A stretch of 46,405 nt of DNA from Armatimonadota bacterium (GTDB taxonomy: Bacteria; Armatimonadota; JAAZEB01), in assembly GCA_012512265.1 (NCBI GenBank), contig JAAZEM010000031.1, positions 1 through 46,405 on the forward strand, in the 5' to 3' direction. Positions within the stretch are counted from its first letter, which is position 1. The number at the start of each line of letters is the position of its first letter. The notes under the pieces are model-generated. The model was not told the DNA's origin. It did no database searches and worked only from the letters and a program-made list of their open reading frames with translations. The position numbers were made by a program, and so were the translations under genes. This document shows, piece after piece, positions 8,977 through 17,374 of the stretch.

Positions 8977-10563
8977 TTAGGGCGCGCGGAAGAGCCCCTT
9001 CAGATTGAAGCCCAGCGGCATCTTCGTGCCGCTGGCCCGGTTGATCGCCTGGCTGGACTGGCTCGCTGGCTGCTCCGCGCTAACGCTCGCCGCACGGCGA
9101 AGGCCGGCGACGGCCCGCGTGACCGGCTCGAACACGCCGATGCTCAGCACCTTGCCATCCTCGGCGTAGGTGAACATGATACCGCGCGACCAGTACCAGT
9201 CCATCGCACCCGCGGTCTCCTCGGGGGTTCCGAAGGCGGAGCGCACGCGCGCGCGGTCCGCATCCGTACCGATCCCCTCGGGCGTGTGGCCGGCGTACGG
9301 CGTGCGTGCCCAGACCATGTGGGCGACCTCGTCAGCGTCGGGCCTGCCGTTGGCGTTCGCATCCTTGAACATCACCGAGATGCGGTACAGCGGCCAGATC
9401 GCAAGCACACCCTGGCCATCGCCCACGGGCTGGACCTTGAAGCTGGATTCCTCCGGCAGATCGAGCACCGCGCAGAGCTCGGCGTAGGTGCGGCCAATCA
9501 GCGCCGGGCCCACGCCCTTTCCGGGCACGATCTCGCGGCCAAGACCGATCTCGCCGGCCTGGAGGGGGGTGAAGACACCAATGCTGGTCACCCCACCCTG
9601 CGCGTTGTAGTTGAAGACGAGACCGCGCCGCCAGTACCAATCTGCGGACCCGCCATTGTCGAGCAGCTCTTCCTCATAGTCACCTTCGGCCTCCGCATCC
9701 GGCGGGTAGGTCGAGCGAACAATCGCTTTCGTCGCGTCCGTTCCTACCCCCTCGGCGGTGCGCCCACCGAACGGAAGCGCGGCATAAGCCAGAACGCACC
9801 GCTCGGAGCTGGCGAGGACGCCATTCTTATCGGCGTCATCGTAACACGCGAGGATACCTCGGGTCGGCCAATATGCGAAGACCACAGCCTGATCCTGATC
9901 CTGGTAGGGCACCACCTTGGCCGGCGTGCCATAGCGAGATTCGGCGGCGCCGTATGCTCCGCCCAGGAAGACGGACCCCACCGAGCGCCCGGGGGTGATC
10001 TCGGACTCGGTACGGTTCTCCAGCTGCGGGGTGAAGATACCGAAGCTCTCGACCTTCTTCTCGGCGTCATACCCGATGACAAGCCCGCGCTTCAGGTACC
10101 ACTCGGTGGAACCGCGCGTCGTCTCGTCCGGGGTGCCATACGCCGCGTGCACGGCGGCCTGGGGGCTGCCAATGGCAATCCCATCCACGGTCGAGCCGGC
10201 AAACGGAGCCGTGGCGAGGAGCATCACGTTCTGCTCCGTATCGGCCACCTGTCCATCGTCGTTCGCATCGAAGAAGAGCGCGGCAACGCCCTTGTCAGAC
10301 CAGGTCGCGAGCACCGCGGGCGGCCCATCGGTCTGCCTAGGCTCGGTAGACGTCGGCTGGCCAAGCACGTCAGTCGCCGTCTTGTACGAGGCGCTCAGCG
10401 TCACGCCCGCCAATCCACTTCCCGGTTGAACCGCAACCGTGGGCGCACCCGACGGGTCGGGCGTGAGCTTGGTGTGATCGCCGTCCACGCTGCCACACCC
10501 GGCAAGCATGAGACCGAGTCCTGCGACCGCACAGCAATACCAAATGAGTTCCCCTTGTCTCAT
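8977..10563 (-). CDS. Lipoprotein with three tandem ~140-residue repeats and Asp-rich loops
   Basis: This 528-residue protein has a lipoprotein signal with LAGC ending at Cys23. The body is three copies of one domain (about residues 46-179, 190-333 and 346-481). Each copy has a YGTP-type segment, a D-A-x-x-x-G loop, a PF/PY-G-x-T segment, WY(W/L)-x-RG and a closing (S/F)-GIF or SIGVF-x-P. The loops DANDDG (99-104), DADKNG (243-248) and DANANG (401-406) resemble EF-hand or dockerin calcium loops. I do not recognise the family. The ATG at 10563 is chosen because a GGGAGAG site and a proper signal peptide follow from it. It could be an extracytoplasmic accessory protein or a surface protein of the export system. 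Confidence 0.75.
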   Translation of the reverse strand: MRQGELIWYCCAVAGLGLMLAGCGSVDGDHTKLTPDPSGAPTVAVQPGSGLAGVTLSASYKTATDVLGQPTSTEPRQTDGPPAVLATWSDKGVAALFFDANDDGQVADTEQNVMLLATAPFAGSTVDGIAIGSPQAAVHAAYGTPDETTRGSTEWYLKRGLVIGYDAEKKVESFGIFTPQLENRTESEITPGRSVGSVFLGGAYGAAESRYGTPAKVVPYQDQDQAVVFAYWPTRGILACYDDADKNGVLASSERCVLAYAALPFGGRTAEGVGTDATKAIVRSTYPPDAEAEGDYEEELLDNGGSADWYWRRGLVFNYNAQGGVTSIGVFTPLQAGEIGLGREIVPGKGVGPALIGRTYAELCAVLDLPEESSFKVQPVGDGQGVLAIWPLYRISVMFKDANANGRPDADEVAHMVWARTPYAGHTPEGIGTDADRARVRSAFGTPEETAGAMDWYWSRGIMFTYAEDGKVLSIGVFEPVTRAVAGLRRAASVSAEQPASQSSQAINRASGTKMPLGFNLKGLFRAP

Positions 10564-10705
10564 CCGTTTCTCTCCCTTCGGCCTTATCCGGGCGGTGCAC
10601 ACGGGGATGGCCGTCACGGGCGCGGTTCGGTGGTTGCCCTCCTCGCCGCGTCTCCTTCCAGGCATCCTCACTGCCCCAGGGTCCCGGGCATCCGCATGGC
10701 CAATC

Positions 10706-12442
10706 TTACTCGGGCTTTGTCGCCCACACCTCCGCGAAGACCACGGGAAGACGCTCGAACTCGTGGAAGTGGTACCTCCCGAAGTCGGTCAGGATCGGCG
10801 CACCAAACTGGGGAAGGAGCGGGATCTCCACTCGCTTCACCAGCATTCCCTCAAAGAGGTGCTCTGTGCTCATTATCTCATCCAGACTGGCGCTGCCGAG
10901 ATCGGTGAAGCCGGCGTTACGGATCGCATCCATTACCTCGATGAGCGTGGCAGGGCGGTAGCCGTAAATCCAGCGCTTCTCCTGCAACTCCTGGCGCTCG
11001 CGCCATGAGAGCTCGCCTTCCTTCCGAAAGACGTCCTTGATGTAGAGCCGCCCGCCCGGCCGGAGGACGCGAAACGTCTCCGCGAAAAGCCGGTCGCGGT
11101 CGTAGGCATAGCCACTCGACTCAAGGAACAGCGCCACATCAAAGGAGCGATCCTCATAAGGGAGCGCGTGGTAATCCCCAGCGATGATCCGCACCCGCTC
11201 GCTCAGGCCGGCTTCCTGAACCAGGCGCTGGCCCGCCTCTGCCTGCACGGGCGAGAGGGTAATCCCCTCGACCGTCACCCCGGGGTACGCGGTGCAGATA
11301 TCGATGGCAGGCCCACCGGCGCCACAACCGGCGTCCAGAATGCACTGCCCCGGCTGGATGCCGGCACGTCGCGCCAGTTCCCGGTTGGACTCACGCGCAT
11401 CCTCCGCCTTGCTCGCCTGCCGCTGCGCCAGGGTCCGTAGCTCTTCGGGCACCTGGAAATCGGCCGCTGATGGCTCCTCTTTCTTGGAGCGAACCAGCCC
11501 GGCCTGATAGGTGGGCCCCAGCGCCGTCAGAATCGCCGGGCACTGCGAGTCGTAGTAGTCGCGCACCTCCTCGCGATACTCCTCGAGATTCGATGGGAAA
11601 GGCTCGCGGCTATTCCTCGCAAACGTGGTGAGAATGCCCTCGGTCACCGCGTTCGGTGAGGTGGCATGGAGATCGAGCAGCGCGGCGACAGGAAGATAGG
11701 CGGACCACTCCGGCTCGTCCGAACCGGGGCGGATCCGGCACTTCAGGTAGCGCGGGAGGGTCTTCCCGGTTGGATCAAGGCAGAGTCGATCCCAAGCCTC
11801 CGGGAGGCAGGACGCCTCCGGACGGGTCAGGTCGAGGGCACTGGCGCCCCGGACCCCGGGATCGAAGCTAAAGTAGGCTGTCTCTTCGGCGGCCGCTCGC
11901 TCGTTCCACGCCAGATAGGCACGCGCCTGATCCGGCGTCAGGAACCCGGTCGAGACCATGCGCTCCAGGAGGTCGGGCAGGATGCCTCGTTGGATCACGG
12001 CGGAGAGGCGAGGGCGCGGGCGGCTCCCAGCGTCCTTGAGCACCAGGCCCCAGGTCGTCTCGGGGCGTTCCAGCGCTGGTTGGAGCATCGGCTCCACCCA
12101 GCTCACGTCCGCGTGACCATAACGGCGCAGGAAGGTGCGCAGAGTCGTCACCGGGTGCTGGATCCCCGGATCCACGTGGAAGTAGAGCGAGTAGCCTGAG
12201 AGCGCCCCGTCACGATAGTGAAGCTTCACCCACTGCCGCGGGACGACATCGAAGCTCTCACGCACGCGGCGGTCGTTCTCCAGAAGCGCCGGGGGGGCAC
12301 TCAGATGCCGGCACACGGCGGAGAAGGCGCGCGGGTGCGTCAGGAAGAGGCTGAGGCCCAGCTCCGCCGGCTTCCCCAGCGGAAGGCTCACCTCGCCCTC
12401 CCCAATCCACGATTTCGGCAGCTCGTGCAGATCCCCGATCAT
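10706..12442 (-). CDS. Two-domain protein: unrecognised N-terminal half fused to a SAM methyltransferase
   Basis: The 578-residue product has a clear SAM methyltransferase in its C-terminal part: motif I ILDAGCGAGGPA at about 368-379, EGITLSPVQ at 392-400, the motif II region FDVALFLESSGY and post-motif RPGGRLYIKDVF at 461-472. This resembles sterol- or cyclopropane-type small-molecule methyltransferases. Residues 1-300 match nothing I know. They contain four spaced beta-rich segments (near 70-90, 130-150, 188-206 and 231-252) that might form a repeated barrel, as in ABBA prenyltransferases; that is only a fold-level guess. The gene begins 30 bases after the HEAT-like gene, with an AGGGG directly against its ATG, suggesting weak or coupled translation. 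Confidence 0.75.
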   Translation of the reverse strand: MIGDLHELPKSWIGEGEVSLPLGKPAELGLSLFLTHPRAFSAVCRHLSAPPALLENDRRVRESFDVVPRQWVKLHYRDGALSGYSLYFHVDPGIQHPVTTLRTFLRRYGHADVSWVEPMLQPALERPETTWGLVLKDAGSRPRPRLSAVIQRGILPDLLERMVSTGFLTPDQARAYLAWNERAAAEETAYFSFDPGVRGASALDLTRPEASCLPEAWDRLCLDPTGKTLPRYLKCRIRPGSDEPEWSAYLPVAALLDLHATSPNAVTEGILTTFARNSREPFPSNLEEYREEVRDYYDSQCPAILTALGPTYQAGLVRSKKEEPSAADFQVPEELRTLAQRQASKAEDARESNRELARRAGIQPGQCILDAGCGAGGPAIDICTAYPGVTVEGITLSPVQAEAGQRLVQEAGLSERVRIIAGDYHALPYEDRSFDVALFLESSGYAYDRDRLFAETFRVLRPGGRLYIKDVFRKEGELSWRERQELQEKRWIYGYRPATLIEVMDAIRNAGFTDLGSASLDEIMSTEHLFEGMLVKRVEIPLLPQFGAPILTDFGRYHFHEFERLPVVFAEVWATKPE

Positions 12443-12472
12443 CCCCTGGCCATTCCAATCACGAAGCTGAGA

Positions 12473-13333
12473 TCATCCCTCGCCGGTGGCGGCTCGCTCG
12501 GCCGCCACACGGATCGATTCCTCCGGATGCTCGCGGAGGCGCGAAATCATGGGCGCGAAAAGTGCGCCCGCCGGCCCCAATTGGGGCACGCACTCCAGCG
12601 CGGTGCACACTCGCCTCGGATCACCCGAGCGGAGTGCTTCCGTCAGAAGATCAACCGTATCCACCGGGTGGGCGCGCGCCCCCCAGCGGAGGATCCACTC
12701 CCGGTTTTCCTCGGAAAGCTCGTTCCAGCGCGATTTGAGCGCCAGGAACGCCGGCTCGCCTTGCGCTTCGAGCAAGGCACGCGCTCGATCGGCGCGCTCC
12801 CCCTCGAGCTCCGCGAGCCACGATTCGATATGCGCCTCATCGCACGGCGGCGGAGCGCCCTCCTCGCGGAAGAGGCCGACCCGCACCTGTTCTTCAGACG
12901 TCAGCAGGGGCGCCGCAGCGCTGGCAAGAACGGTGGCCACCGCGCGAAGGCGTGCTTCCTGGGTCTCGCCATGGAGCAGCGCCGAGAGGTGCGAGTACAC
13001 CGTCTCGGCTGGCTCGCCGGAGAGATAGCGCGCGGCCACCCCCAGGATCTCCGGGCGCTCGGCCAGGGTGATCAGCTTCTTGAAGAAGAAGGTCACGCGT
13101 GAGTCCCGGTAGAGCGCCAGGGTATCGAGGAGCATCTTCCAGTAGGTGTAACGGTGCTCCTGATAGCCCAGATGGATCAGGACGTCGATCACATCCTGGC
13201 CCTCGTATTTGCCAAAGGCAAGCGCGCGCTCAGGATCCTTCTGGATGGCCCGCAGCACTGCCATGCGCGTGCCCATGTCCGGGGCCATCAGCGCCGCCAC
13301 CAGATCTGCCGCACTGCTGATGCGCAACTGCAT
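12473..13333 (-). CDS. HEAT-like helical protein, short paralogue
   Basis: The 286-residue, all-helical, soluble protein has no signal peptide. It is a clear paralogue of the product of 16211-17374. Both share an N-terminal QLRI-x(3)-A-x-DL module, a (Y/F)G-x(2)-EG-x-DVID-x-LI motif near residue 45, and a block with ALLEAQGEPAF followed by SEENREWILRWG (DLLETQGESAF and SEENKEWLLRWG in the paralogue). The spacing of leucine-rich helix pairs resembles HEAT or ARM scaffolds. This copy lacks the last ~100 residues of the paralogue, which hold the best HEAT repeats. No enzymatic residues are visible, and a protein-protein scaffold is the natural reading. The ribosome-binding site is weak. Confidence 0.7.
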   Translation of the reverse strand: MQLRISSAADLVAALMAPDMGTRMAVLRAIQKDPERALAFGKYEGQDVIDVLIHLGYQEHRYTYWKMLLDTLALYRDSRVTFFFKKLITLAERPEILGVAARYLSGEPAETVYSHLSALLHGETQEARLRAVATVLASAAAPLLTSEEQVRVGLFREEGAPPPCDEAHIESWLAELEGERADRARALLEAQGEPAFLALKSRWNELSEENREWILRWGARAHPVDTVDLLTEALRSGDPRRVCTALECVPQLGPAGALFAPMISRLREHPEESIRVAAERAATGEG

Positions 13334-13397
13334 AGCGATTACCGTGGCGTATCCGGGAGCAGGCCGCCTGCGGGCGCCCTACTCCCGGATGGACTAT

Positions 13398-14549
13398 CTA
13401 CCCGACGAGCGCGGGGTCTTCCGCGGGCTCGAACACCACCTCGATCGGCTCGAACTCGCCCTCGTGGCCGGCAGCCCCCATCTCGATGCACCGCCCGGTG
13501 GACGTGGCACCCACGGTGTTGGAGATGGAGTTGTAGTACTTGCCGAGACTGATCCGAATGCCGAGGAGCTCGAGGATCGGGATGCTGATATCCTTTCCGA
13601 AGGAGAGCACGTAGAACACCCCGATGGAGAAGAACCACCCAACGCGCAGGTCGAACCCGGGCTCGTGCATCATCTCGAGAGTGATATTCCGCGGGTTCGC
13701 AGGAGCCGCGCTGCCTCCGGTCTTGGTCATGCGCACGAGGCTGCCGCTCGCGGTCGGATTGCCATAGATGGCGCCATCCACCGTCGCCTTGTTCAGCTTG
13801 ATGAAGGTCGGCAGCGCGAAGCCGAACTCCGGACCGGTGCGGAAGTGGCCGCCGATGGTGGCAAGCGCCGTCATCACCGCCTTCATCTTCGGATGCAACG
13901 AGACGATGTCGATCGGCACCATGAACCGCGGGTCAACCCGCATCGATCCGTTATTCTTGACGAACGTATTCCGGCGCTCGTCGTAGATCCCCCAGAGGTT
14001 GCCCGCCGCGGTCGCGGCCATATTGGCGCGGTCGATGGCGATATCGGTGCTGCAGACCTTCTTGATGATCTGCCGGATGATGGGGATCACGATATCCATG
14101 ACATCGATCGGGATGCTCTGCTGCGTGCCGAAAGCGCGCTCGTAGTAGGTCTCGAGGCGGGAGTTCCATCCATCCCAAACCCAGCGCATCTTGAGGAGGT
14201 AAGCGCCGATGTTGATACCGAAAACGACGCGCACGCCCCAGACGATGCCGGCGGCCGTGGTATCTTCGGTCACCGTCAGCTCGCACAGGTTGTTGTCGAC
14301 ATTCCCCTGCAACGCGAACTTGAAGGCGTAGGCCGGGCCACAGATTCCTGCGAAGAACGAGACACCCGCCGAGAGATCGAAGTACATCCCGACCGCGTTG
14401 ATGCGGATGCCACTGATAATTGGGCTGTAGCGGTCTCCCACAGTGAGGCCCGCCCGTAGGGTGCCGAGCTTCGGGAAGAGCGCGAAGCCCTTGCACAGAT
14501 CATAACCGGTGTCGTCGGTCCCGATGATCGTCCTGCTAATCGTTGCCAT
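13398..14549 (-). CDS. Unrecognised 383-residue protein, candidate cargo of the export cluster
   Basis: I do not recognise this protein. It has no signal peptide, lipobox or GG-leader motif. It is rich in Gly, Ala, Ile and Val, with alternating hydrophobic beta-like stretches (SPIISGIRINAVGMYF, IVWGVRVVFGINIGAYLL, WFFSIGVFYVL), a mixed central region and an acidic tail (EFEPIEVVFEPAEDPALVG). It is preceded by a strong GGAGG site in the 11-base gap after the Tat lipoprotein gene, so the two are co-translated neighbours. Possibilities are a beta-rich surface protein, a cargo with an atypical signal, or a modified substrate of the methyltransferase. None of these is demonstrated. Confidence 0.65.
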   Translation of the reverse strand: MATISRTIIGTDDTGYDLCKGFALFPKLGTLRAGLTVGDRYSPIISGIRINAVGMYFDLSAGVSFFAGICGPAYAFKFALQGNVDNNLCELTVTEDTTAAGIVWGVRVVFGINIGAYLLKMRWVWDGWNSRLETYYERAFGTQQSIPIDVMDIVIPIIRQIIKKVCSTDIAIDRANMAATAAGNLWGIYDERRNTFVKNNGSMRVDPRFMVPIDIVSLHPKMKAVMTALATIGGHFRTGPEFGFALPTFIKLNKATVDGAIYGNPTASGSLVRMTKTGGSAAPANPRNITLEMMHEPGFDLRVGWFFSIGVFYVLSFGKDISIPILELLGIRISLGKYYNSISNTVGATSTGRCIEMGAAGHEGEFEPIEVVFEPAEDPALVG

Positions 14550-14560
14550 TCGTTACCTCC

Positions 14561-15919
14561 TCACGCCGGGAAAGCGACGACGATAGACATCGTGCCGTCG
14601 GTAAACTCAACCTGGATGACGCAGCGGCCCTGGCTATCCACCTGCTCCGGATGGAAGCCAAAGATAAAGGTATTGACCACCTTGCCATCGATCTTGTCGC
14701 CTCGCGAGAGCAACGTCCGGTGCTCCACACCGTTGGAGACACACAGCTCCAACCCCTCGTCGGTGAAGAGCTGGTAGTAGCACAGACCGGCCGGACCATT
14801 GACCACGCCGGGGGTAATGCTCCTGATGACGTGCCCGCTGGGCGATAGGCCACCCGTCTCCGCAATCACCTGATCGCGGAAGTACATCACGAGGTGCTCC
14901 TCGGTGACGTGGACGACGCGCATCGCGGAGTCGTCCTTGCCGACGCGCGCTGCGAGATAGCTCTCGCCCGTCGACGCGGCGCGCGAAGCACCGAGGACCG
15001 GCGAAGCGGTGAGCAGACGCGACCGAGAGAACGCCTGGCGCACGTGGCCATAGATGACCGCCGTGTTGCAGCGGCTCTCGCCAGGCGCGCGCGCAGGCCG
15101 CCGCGCGGGATTGGCCGGACTGGTGTTCACCATGAGGACGTATGCTCCGCCCTCGCCCAGGTCCACCAACCCGATGGAATCGATCACCCCGTCCGACTGC
15201 GGAGCCGGCTGGCCAGAGCTGGTGAGGATCTGGCTGTTGTCGACCGACGCACCAGGCATCAGGAAGGCGCCCTGCGCGGACGCCGGCTGGTCCGTCTGGC
15301 TATAGCGAGCAACCAGGAGAATGTCGTCGTTGGCGCCCAGGCTGAAGGTATCAATCGAGCCGCCAAAGAAGCCTTGGCCGCCCGGCAGATCCATCATCGC
15401 TTCCAGGATCCGCTCGAAGGCGCCCGTGGGGCCATTGCGCATGATGAGCGCCGGCGTCTGGCCATCCGAGCCGATGATGACCCCAAAGCTACCGCTGGAG
15501 TTCGTATCGCCCGGATAGATCAGATCGACCGACCGCCCGGCGACCGTATCTCCCTGGCGGAGGAGCGTCTGGCTATCGGCCACGGAGGGCGCGCGCCCCC
15601 GCCCGTAATCCATGGTTAACTGGTGGATGCCAAGGTTGCCACCCGAGCCCGTGCCGTAGAAGATGATTTGGTTCTGGTCGTTCATCATCACGGCGCCTGG
15701 CGTCAGGTCGGAGAGATCCAGGTTCCGGCCTCCCCGCGTCACCCGGCCATTGGCCACATCCAGTACAGGCGTGAAGTGGAGGGCGTTCGGCAGCGGCGTG
15801 GTTCCACTGCCCCCACCGGGACCGACCTTCGCCGTGCCACTCGAACTCCCGCAGGAGGAGAGGAGGGTACCTCCCAGTCCTGCACCGAGCAGCCTCAGAA
15901 AATCACGTCGATTTGCCAT
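14561..15919 (-). CDS. Tat-exported lipoprotein, repeat-containing
   Basis: The 452-residue protein starts with a twin-arginine motif (NRRDFLRLLG, Arg4-Arg5), a hydrophobic stretch and a lipobox (LLSSC, Cys23), so it is probably folded in the cytoplasm, exported by Tat and lipid-anchored. A Gly/Ser/Thr linker follows. The body has recurring segments such as LLRQGDTVAG and LLSRGDKIDG, and MNDQNQIIFYGTGSGG, GANDDILLVARYS and SQGRCVIQVEF. These recall the NxxGxxAF-type beta-repeat surface proteins (DUF7453-like). That likeness is judged by eye only. A GGAGG site precedes the ATG. The 291-bp spacer upstream (15920-16210) holds no recognisable gene or clear terminator. Confidence 0.75.
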   Translation of the reverse strand: MANRRDFLRLLGAGLGGTLLSSCGSSSGTAKVGPGGGSGTTPLPNALHFTPVLDVANGRVTRGGRNLDLSDLTPGAVMMNDQNQIIFYGTGSGGNLGIHQLTMDYGRGRAPSVADSQTLLRQGDTVAGRSVDLIYPGDTNSSGSFGVIIGSDGQTPALIMRNGPTGAFERILEAMMDLPGGQGFFGGSIDTFSLGANDDILLVARYSQTDQPASAQGAFLMPGASVDNSQILTSSGQPAPQSDGVIDSIGLVDLGEGGAYVLMVNTSPANPARRPARAPGESRCNTAVIYGHVRQAFSRSRLLTASPVLGASRAASTGESYLAARVGKDDSAMRVVHVTEEHLVMYFRDQVIAETGGLSPSGHVIRSITPGVVNGPAGLCYYQLFTDEGLELCVSNGVEHRTLLSRGDKIDGKVVNTFIFGFHPEQVDSQGRCVIQVEFTDGTMSIVVAFPA

Positions 15920-16210
15920 GCGAACCTCCGAATTCTCGGCCCATCACGGAGCCCGCCGGCCCCGAATGCCGCTACTGCAACTACCAAGCTCTCTCTTCAT
16001 ATGGAAACGGTCCTGACCCATCCTCTGGAAGAAAGCCGCGCTCTCTGGTGCCCATCGCTCTTTCCACCGTCCCGCGCGCGGGCGAGCCAAAAGGGCGGGC
16101 GCGATCCTATCCTCTCCTTCATTTGGATCGCCGGGAAGCGTGACGTACTCTCGCAGGATGGGCCAGCCCGTGCGTCAGGACAAGGCCCCCTGGCCTGGGC
16201 CGGAGAGTGT

Positions 16211-17374
16211 TCACGTAATCAGCTTCTCTTCGAGCCACAGGTCGTCGCCGAGCTCAACGAGGACGCGAACGGCGGCCACGCGCACGCCCTCCGCCGGGTG
16301 TTCCACCAACCGGCGCATCGCCGGGATAACGGCCGACCCCAGTCCAATCAGCGCGCTGGTCGCCGCCGCGCGCAGGTCCCACTCCTCGTTCTCCAGGAGC
16401 TGGACGAGATCGTCCAAGGCACGAGCGCCCTCTTCCTGGGCGAGCCGGGAGATGCACTCGCGGCGAATGCCGCGGTCGGCCTCTCGGGCCAGCATCTCGC
16501 GCCAATCGATCCCCTGGGCGCCGGCGCGGGTCGCCGCCAGGCGAATTGCGGGATTCGGATGCTGAACGAGGCGGTGGAGGGCCTCCGCGAGATCCTCGGA
16601 CGGGCCCCCACGCTCCGCCAGGCACTCCAGGGCGACGAGCATCAGCGTATCCTGTCCGGAGTCGAGGGCACGGCGCAAGAGCACCTCTACCTCGGGCGAG
16701 GAGAGACGGCTGCCCCAGCGCAGCAACCACTCTTTGTTCTCCTCCGAGAACGCATCCCAATGCCCGATGAGAAGCTGGAAGGCACTCTCTCCCTGGGTTT
16801 CCAGCAAGTCCCGAGCTTCCCGGTCGAACGGGCCTTGCAGCTCCGAAATCCAGTGAGGAGCGGTCGTTTGGTCGAGGGCGGGCGGAGTCCACTCGCCCAG
16901 TTCGAGCACGAGCGCCATGCGAATGCTCTCTTCGGGAGAGTGTGGCCCGCACGATGTGAGCAACCGCGCAGCCGTTCGGGCACGCGGCGCCGACTGGCTC
17001 TGCAACAACATGGTGGAGAGGAGGTCTCGCAAAGGGGCAACATCCCTTTGCGAGAGGTAGGCTTCGGCCAGGATAAGGCGCTTGGGTTCTTCCGCCTCGG
17101 CCAGCACCTCCCGGAAAAACGCCTCGGCGCGCGGGTCATCGAAGGCGCTCAGCACGCCGGCGAAGGCATCCCACAGCGAAGTGCCCTGCGCGAGCGTTGC
17201 CTGCTCGATGAGCGTGTCGATGACATCGCGCCCCTCGTGCGCGCCATAGGCGAGGGCCGCCTGGGGATTGCGCCCGGTTGCTCCCAGCACTGCCAGGCGT
17301 ACGGAAACCTCTGGCGAGGTCAGGCCCTCGATCAGATCCTGGGCATTTCGGATGCGGAGCTGCCTGGCACTCAT
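16211..17374 (-). CDS. HEAT-like helical protein, long paralogue
   Basis: The 387-residue soluble protein is paralogous to the product of 12473-13333 over its first ~280 residues. It adds a C-terminal block of recognisable HEAT repeats (for example ADRGIRRECISRLAQEEG, WDLRAAATSALIGLG, EGVRVAAVRVLVELG). Such repeats usually form curved scaffolds that bind other proteins. An upstream in-frame start at 17452 exists, but the ATG at 17374 is preferred. It overlaps the stop of the parvulin gene by four bases (ATGA) and begins right at the homology shared with the paralogue (QLRI). The overlap implies translational coupling with the parvulin, so the two products may work together in the cytoplasm. 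Confidence 0.78.
   Translation of the reverse strand: MSARQLRIRNAQDLIEGLTSPEVSVRLAVLGATGRNPQAALAYGAHEGRDVIDTLIEQATLAQGTSLWDAFAGVLSAFDDPRAEAFFREVLAEAEEPKRLILAEAYLSQRDVAPLRDLLSTMLLQSQSAPRARTAARLLTSCGPHSPEESIRMALVLELGEWTPPALDQTTAPHWISELQGPFDREARDLLETQGESAFQLLIGHWDAFSEENKEWLLRWGSRLSSPEVEVLLRRALDSGQDTLMLVALECLAERGGPSEDLAEALHRLVQHPNPAIRLAATRAGAQGIDWREMLAREADRGIRRECISRLAQEEGARALDDLVQLLENEEWDLRAAATSALIGLGSAVIPAMRRLVEHPAEGVRVAAVRVLVELGDDLWLEEKLIT

Noticed and set aside
8890..10908. 672-residue plus-strand frame opposite the triple-repeat lipoprotein
   Set aside because: The minus-strand frame has a lipoprotein signal, ribosome-binding site and internal repeats; the plus frame has none of these.
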